A stretch of DNA of 64,000 nucleotides from Spirosoma validum (GTDB lineage: Bacteria > Bacteroidota > Bacteroidia > Cytophagales > Spirosomataceae): contig NZ_JACXAA010000005.1 in NCBI RefSeq assembly GCF_014699035.1, positions 124,001 through 188,000 on the forward strand, written 5' to 3'. The position numbers and the translations under genes are program-made. Positions 60,438 through 64,000 of this stretch are shown here, piece by piece. Each line of letters starts with the position of its first letter. Position 1 is the first letter of the stretch. The notes under the pieces were generated by a model. The model made no database searches. It was not told the origin of the DNA and saw only the letters and a list, made by a program, of their open reading frames with translations.

Positions 60438-61661
60438 CTAGGCTACTTTCTCTTTAACGACTTCGGCCGATTTTTCTACTGCTTGCGTGAAGTCTTCGAT
60501 CAGATCTTCGATGGCTTCCAGACCAACCGAAATACGTATCAGGCCCGGTGTGATACCCAGGGCGGCTTTCTCATCGGGTTTCAGTTTCGCGTGAGTCGTT
60601 GTGTTCGGGTTGGTTACGATGGTACGAGAATCGCCGAGATTAGAGGAAAGGGTAGGAATCGTCAAGGCATCGAAAAAAGCTTTTACGCGCTCGAAACCAC
60701 CTTCCAGTTCAATCGTTACGATGGCTCCGCCCGCACTCATTTGCCGCTTAGCCAGATCATACTGCGGATGGGAGGGAAGAAACGGATACAGCACGCGCTC
60801 AACGTCTGTGTGCGTATCTAATGCTTCGGCGAGTTGTAAGGCGTTGCGGCAATGGCGTTCCATGCGCAAATCCAGCGTCTCCAGGCTTTTTGATAAAACC
60901 CAGGCATTGAAGGGCGATAACGATGGCCCCGTATGCCGGGCAAAAAACCGGATGGGCTGAATCAAATCGGCCCGGCCTACGACAATGCCGCCCAATACAC
61001 GTCCCTGCCCATCCATGTATTTCGTGGCTGAGTGCACAGACAAATCAGCGCCAAAATCAAGTGGTGTTTGCAGAATGGGCGTAGCAAAACAATTATCTAC
61101 GTTCAGAATAAAACCGTATTTCTGTTTCAAACGCACCAGCATGTCCAGGTCAACCAGTTCCAGACCGGGGTTAGATGGCGTTTCGAGATACACCATTTTG
61201 GCGGCCGGCCGGTCCGCCGATGCGGTTCCGGTGTTCGGCTGTATAGCCGCTTCCCACTCAGCTTCGGTAGCGGTAGCGTCTACATACGTATGCGTGATGC
61301 CCCACTTGCTCAGAATCTGCGTAATAATCTGGTGCGCCGATCCGAACAATGCCCGGCAAGCCACAATATGATCCCCCGATTTTAACAAAGCGGCCATACT
61401 GGCAAACACCGCAGCCATTCCTGTTCCCGTCGCAATACCATCTTCGGCATTTTCCAGCATGCAAACCTTCTCGACGAACTCCGATACGTTAGGGTTTGAA
61501 AAGCGGGAGTAGATGTTGCCTTCCTCGGTTTCATCAAACAGCGCTTTGCCTTGCTCGGCGCTTTCAAACGCAAAACTTGAAGTCAGATAGAGCGGTACAG
61601 AGTGTTCGCGATTTTGCGATTTCTCTGTTTGGATGCGAATGGCTTTGGTTTGTTTCTTCAT
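60438..61661 (-). CDS. metZ: O-succinyl/acetyl-homoserine sulfhydrylase (Cys/Met metabolism PLP enzyme)
   Basis: 407 residues. A trans-sulfuration PLP enzyme: YSRFSNPNV, GMAAVFASMAAL, the PLP-binding Asp in NVDNCFATP and the Schiff-base Lys in HSATKYMDGQGR, then SSNLGDSRTIVTNP. In this position within a sulfate-reduction operon a sulfhydrylase that fixes sulfide into homocysteine is most likely; cystathionine gamma-synthase or lyase cannot be excluded from sequence alone. 84 bp after the TauE-type gene, with a palindromic repeat between. Confidence 0.88.
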   Translation of the reverse strand: MKKQTKAIRIQTEKSQNREHSVPLYLTSSFAFESAEQGKALFDETEEGNIYSRFSNPNVSEFVEKVCMLENAEDGIATGTGMAAVFASMAALLKSGDHIVACRALFGSAHQIITQILSKWGITHTYVDATATEAEWEAAIQPNTGTASADRPAAKMVYLETPSNPGLELVDLDMLVRLKQKYGFILNVDNCFATPILQTPLDFGADLSVHSATKYMDGQGRVLGGIVVGRADLIQPIRFFARHTGPSLSPFNAWVLSKSLETLDLRMERHCRNALQLAEALDTHTDVERVLYPFLPSHPQYDLAKRQMSAGGAIVTIELEGGFERVKAFFDALTIPTLSSNLGDSRTIVTNPNTTTHAKLKPDEKAALGITPGLIRISVGLEAIEDLIEDFTQAVEKSAEVVKEKVA

Positions 61662-61667
61662 ATTGTC

Positions 61668-61738
61668 TGTGGTGTCGGTTTCTCAAAAGCGACACTATTG
61701 CTGACGCGAAATGTCGGTTTCTCAAAACCGACACCACA
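61668..61738. repeat. Nested palindromic repeat, two GTCGGTTTCTCAAAA units
   Basis: GTCGGTTTCTCAAAAGCGAC (61674-61693) and GTCGGTTTCTCAAAACCGAC (61713-61732) are near-identical, self-complementary 20-mers. The outer TGTGGTGTCGGTTT (61668-61681) also pairs with 61725-61738. It fills the spacer between the TauE-type gene and metZ. The form suggests a dispersed REP-like element. Confidence 0.65.
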
Positions 61739-61745
61739 TCATAGC

Positions 61746-62813
61746 TTAAAAGAACTTAATAATCTTCCGCAAACTTACGATGATGATGACAATACTGACT
61801 AAAATCATCATGGTTTTAATGGGTAGTTTTTGTGCCAGGCGGGCGGCAATGGGTGCCGCAATCATTCCCCCCAGAATCAAGCCCAGAATGACCATCCCAT
61901 AATTATCCAGACCCGCAAAAAGGGCAAAGACCACTGATGAAGCAAAGGACACAAAAAACTCAGCCAGATTGACCGAACCGATTGTATACCGTGGATGCCG
62001 TCCGGCAGCAATTAAGGTCGAGTTGACAATAGGTCCCCAGCCACCTCCCCCAATGGCATCAACAAAACCGCCAAACCAGGCAAGTAATCCAATTTGACGG
62101 ACGGGCTTCTTCTTCTGATGTTTTACTAACGCTTTTTTGAGAATTAACACACCTAATATAGCCGTATATACTGATATGGCAGGACTTAAGTAGTTGGCAA
62201 CCACTTCCATATCCGCAAGTTTTGTGATCAGAAAAGCGCCTAGCGCAGCTCCAATAACGCCCGGAATCAGAACCACTTTAAACAGCCGACTGTTAACATT
62301 ACCAAATTTAAGGTGCATATACCCCGATACACCCGACGTAAAAATCTCTGAACTGTGAACGCTCGCCGTTGCAAACACGGGACTAATACCTACGCTTGTC
62401 AGGAACGTAGTGGCCGTTACGCCATAGGCCATTCCTAAAGCTCCATCAATCATTTGCGCCACGAACCCAGCCATGATAAAGTAAAAAATGTCTGGTGTAA
62501 TGTCGACCGTGCTGGCAATGAGCGTCAGGCGATCCAGGGTAAAGTAACTGAACAGCAGATGCCCAACAACCATTAGAGCCAGAGCTGCAAAGATGTAAAT
62601 GGCAATCTCGGTGCGGGTCCGACGGCGAAGTATGGGCCGGGATACAAGAGTTCGTACAGTTGCCGTTGGAAAAGCTGCGCGTATGGCATCAGCCTGTTCG
62701 GCTGCTTTTGCTCCCTGAATGTTGATCGTAAGTCCGCTAAGATCGATCTCCGGTTGTGAAGGAGTCAATGTAGGAGTAGCCGGGTTGGTGGATGGGGCTA
62801 TCGGTTCTTGCAC
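61746..62813 (-). CDS. Sulfite/organosulfonate exporter, TauE/SafE family
   Basis: 355 residues. A hydrophilic N-terminal extension of about 65 residues (Pro/Thr-rich, then TVRTLVSRPILRRR) precedes eight or so membrane helices with the TauE/SafE marks GFVAQMIDGALGMAYGVT, SVHSSEIFTSGVSGYMHLKFGN and GGFVDAIGGGGWGPI. The start is GTG. As first gene of the sulfate operon it may export excess sulfite or import sulfate. Preceded by a leader with a terminator-like hairpin. Confidence 0.9.
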   Translation of the reverse strand: MQEPIAPSTNPATPTLTPSQPEIDLSGLTINIQGAKAAEQADAIRAAFPTATVRTLVSRPILRRRTRTEIAIYIFAALALMVVGHLLFSYFTLDRLTLIASTVDITPDIFYFIMAGFVAQMIDGALGMAYGVTATTFLTSVGISPVFATASVHSSEIFTSGVSGYMHLKFGNVNSRLFKVVLIPGVIGAALGAFLITKLADMEVVANYLSPAISVYTAILGVLILKKALVKHQKKKPVRQIGLLAWFGGFVDAIGGGGWGPIVNSTLIAAGRHPRYTIGSVNLAEFFVSFASSVVFALFAGLDNYGMVILGLILGGMIAAPIAARLAQKLPIKTMMILVSIVIIIVSLRKIIKFF

Positions 62814-62855
62814 AAGGTTTAATGTCTATCGACTTAATGGATTATTTCTTTCATG

Positions 62856-62990
62856 AAAAACGGCACATTGGTGTGCCGCTTGCCTGTAGGCCATTTTAGA
62901 CCAGTAACGTCTGTACCAGACCAAAAGTGCAACAAAGATAAGCTTCGTAAGCGAAAAGATGCAAGGCAAGCACCAAACTACTTTTCAAAA
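62856..62990 (-). promoter_or_regulatory. Possible attenuator/riboswitch-like leader of the sulfate operon
   Basis: Read on the minus strand, an upstream GCTTGCC (62965-62971) can pair with GGCAAGC (62878-62884). That lies directly against a hairpin CGGCACA/TGTGCCG (62861-62878) followed by TTTTT, a normal terminator, 43 bp before the TauE-type GTG. The segment between contains GGTCTGGTACAGACG and TTACTGGTCTAAAATGGCC, able to form more stems. The layout is that of a transcription-attenuating leader. It does not match the SAM-I or SAM-II consensus that I know. Confidence 0.4.
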
Positions 62991-63060
62991 CACGTTGCTA
63001 ACTCTCTGTGAATAACGTGAATTCGGGATTACATTGCTCCGCAAACTGCCAAATACCAAA

Positions 63061-63129
63061 CTCCAGATAACTCAATAAAAAACGGACGACATATGCTGTG
63101 TCGTCCGTTTTTTATTGAGTTATCTGGAG
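63061..63129. terminator. 31-bp perfect inverted repeat, terminator of the desaturase gene
   Basis: 63061-63091 (CTCCAGATAACTCAATAAAA...) is an exact complement of 63099-63129, with a 7-base loop. The centre ACGGACGACA/TGTCGTCCGT flanked by A6/T6 makes an efficient terminator in both directions. It lies 24 bp after the sterol-desaturase stop. The 31-bp perfection is longer than a terminator needs. Confidence 0.85.
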
Positions 63130-63153
63130 GCTTATAAAAAGCAGAGTATCGGA

Positions 63154-63999
63154 TTAATTAACTTCACTATCAACCAATTGCGACTGGCCAACAGTTACCT
63201 GCTTTTTCTCTTCGGCAATTTTGACCGGACTACCGAAAATGAAAAACAGCTTACGACGAAGTCCTTTTGCCGATCGTACATCGTGGAAAATGTCGATGAA
63301 CTCGTGGAAGTTGATAATTAAAGGATTCGCCTTGTTTTCAATATTTGTCGTAATCCCGTAGATAACCTGCTCTTCCTCTGGCTGAAACGTACCAAACAAC
63401 CGATCCCAGAAAATGAATGTAGCGCCGAAGTTTTTATCGATGTATTTTTCCTGAGAGCCATGATGCACCCGATGATTCGAGGGGGTTGCAAAAACGTATT
63501 CAACCCAGGCGGGCATCCGACGGATGTATTCGGTATGTACCCAGAACTGGAACAACACGGCGATTTGATTGGTCACAAAAAAGATGATGGGGTGAAAGCC
63601 GATTAAGGCCACGGGCATAAAGAAGATAAGCTTCAAATGCTGTACCCAGCTCAGTCGGTACGAAACCGTCAGGTTATAGTGTTCTCCCGTATGATGCACT
63701 ACGTGGGTTGCCCACCAGAACCGTTGTTCGTGCGACACCCGGTGTGCCCAGTAACTGAAAAAATCATAAATAACGTAGCAGGGCAGGAGCGTCCACCAGG
63801 TAAATTCCATCCGCCAGGGTAACTGATTATAGACCCAGATAAACAGATAAACCAGACTAAGTTTAAGAATTGCATTCACGATCAGACTCCCGATACCCAC
63901 AAGAATCGAGCCTATCGTTTCTTTTTTCTCGTAATAATCTCTTTCCTGATAATAGGTCACCACCATCTCAATGACCGTGAAAAACAACATGACCGGTAC
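63154..63999 (-). CDS. Sterol desaturase/fatty acid hydroxylase family protein (start outside window)
   Basis: A membrane di-iron enzyme with the His clusters of the family: HRVSHE, HVVHHTGEHYN, and NHRVHHG with a preceding HTEYIRR. Four to five membrane helices flank them. It hydroxylates or desaturates a lipid or carotenoid-like substrate with O2. An ATG exists at 63990, but the frame stays open to the window edge and the usual N-terminus (..PVMLFFTVIE) implies the true start lies beyond. Probably ends in the soluble tail KKQVTVGQSQ. Followed by a 31-bp inverted repeat. Confidence 0.9.
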   Translation of the reverse strand, partial: VPVMLFFTVIEMVVTYYQERDYYEKKETIGSILVGIGSLIVNAILKLSLVYLFIWVYNQLPWRMEFTWWTLLPCYVIYDFFSYWAHRVSHEQRFWWATHVVHHTGEHYNLTVSYRLSWVQHLKLIFFMPVALIGFHPIIFFVTNQIAVLFQFWVHTEYIRRMPAWVEYVFATPSNHRVHHGSQEKYIDKNFGATFIFWDRLFGTFQPEEEQVIYGITTNIENKANPLIINFHEFIDIFHDVRSAKGLRRKLFFIFGSPVKIAEEKKQVTVGQSQLVDSEVN

Positions 64000-64000
64000 T

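Noticed and set aside
62880-62990. SAM-I or SAM-II riboswitch
   Set aside because: A CTTATC stretch is present, but the kink-turn and core GGTGGAGGGA-type bases of SAM-I and the SAM-II pseudoknot sequence are not seen; only a generic structured leader is claimed.

Overview
The window looks like chromosome of a Bacteroidota member of the order Cytophagales, most like the Spirosoma group. This rests on gene content: OMP beta-barrel and SusC-like TonB-dependent receptors, DUF4249 lipoproteins, a gliding-motility/type IX secretion C-terminal domain, DUF3127, and a GH3-family protein. Start codons also lack clear Shine-Dalgarno sequences, and there are TAnnTTTG promoter elements. The assignment is inference; no rRNA is present.

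Layout. (1) 0-9 kb: the 3' part of an outer-membrane receptor; a three-gene minus-strand operon coding a cytosolic coiled-coil protein, a membrane coiled-coil protein and a membrane-anchored Ppx/GppA-fold protein; msrA; miaE; and a large AddB-like Fe-S nuclease. (2) 9-24 kb: a long minus-strand block of envelope genes. It holds M28 and M61 peptidases, an esterase, a GH31 glycosidase, a CDF metal transporter, an eight-repeat PQQ-type propeller lipoprotein, two tandem DUF4249 lipoproteins, and a TonB-dependent receptor whose N-terminus is an alpha/beta-hydrolase domain. (3) 24-34 kb: a Nudix hydrolase, a LysE exporter, GH3-like, surE, a fucose/arabinose isomerase-like protein, a LysR regulator with threonine synthase, trhO and a deoxynucleoside kinase. 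(4) 34-37.7 kb: an AT-rich spacer, then a secreted SGNH-hydrolase/DUF11 protein and an exported RidA-like protein.

(5) 37.8-45.6 kb: a gene-poor accessory stretch ending at the 3' side of a tRNA-Leu(GAG). It contains frameshifted and stop-interrupted gene relics, tiny ORFs (33-53 codons), TetR, a PAS-PAS protein without a kinase domain, a zinc-ribbon membrane protein and a methyltransferase. (6) 45.8-55 kb: DUF3127, a TPR/SH3-like membrane protein, an SDR enzyme, a gliding-type C-terminal-domain protein, rlmD, a ComEA-like HhH protein and glycyl-tRNA synthetase. (7) 55-63 kb: a compact assimilatory sulfate operon, read on the minus strand: TauE-type exporter, metZ, SnoaL-like, exported Gfo/Idh/MocA oxidoreductase, APS reductase (cysH), cysD, a DUF4160/DUF2442 pair, cysN. 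It is preceded by a leader that can fold a terminator. The window ends in a sterol-desaturase-family gene.

Across the window many spacers are not plain sequence. They are hairpins with purine-rich left arms made of short tandem repeats and pyrimidine-rich right arms. Arm sequences differ from locus to locus but the design is the same, and similar material seems to be inserted in frame in the AddB-like gene. The best candidates for undescribed biology are the Ppx-fold/coiled-coil membrane operon, the hydrolase-receptor fusion locus with its substituted catalytic His, and the sulfate-operon leader.
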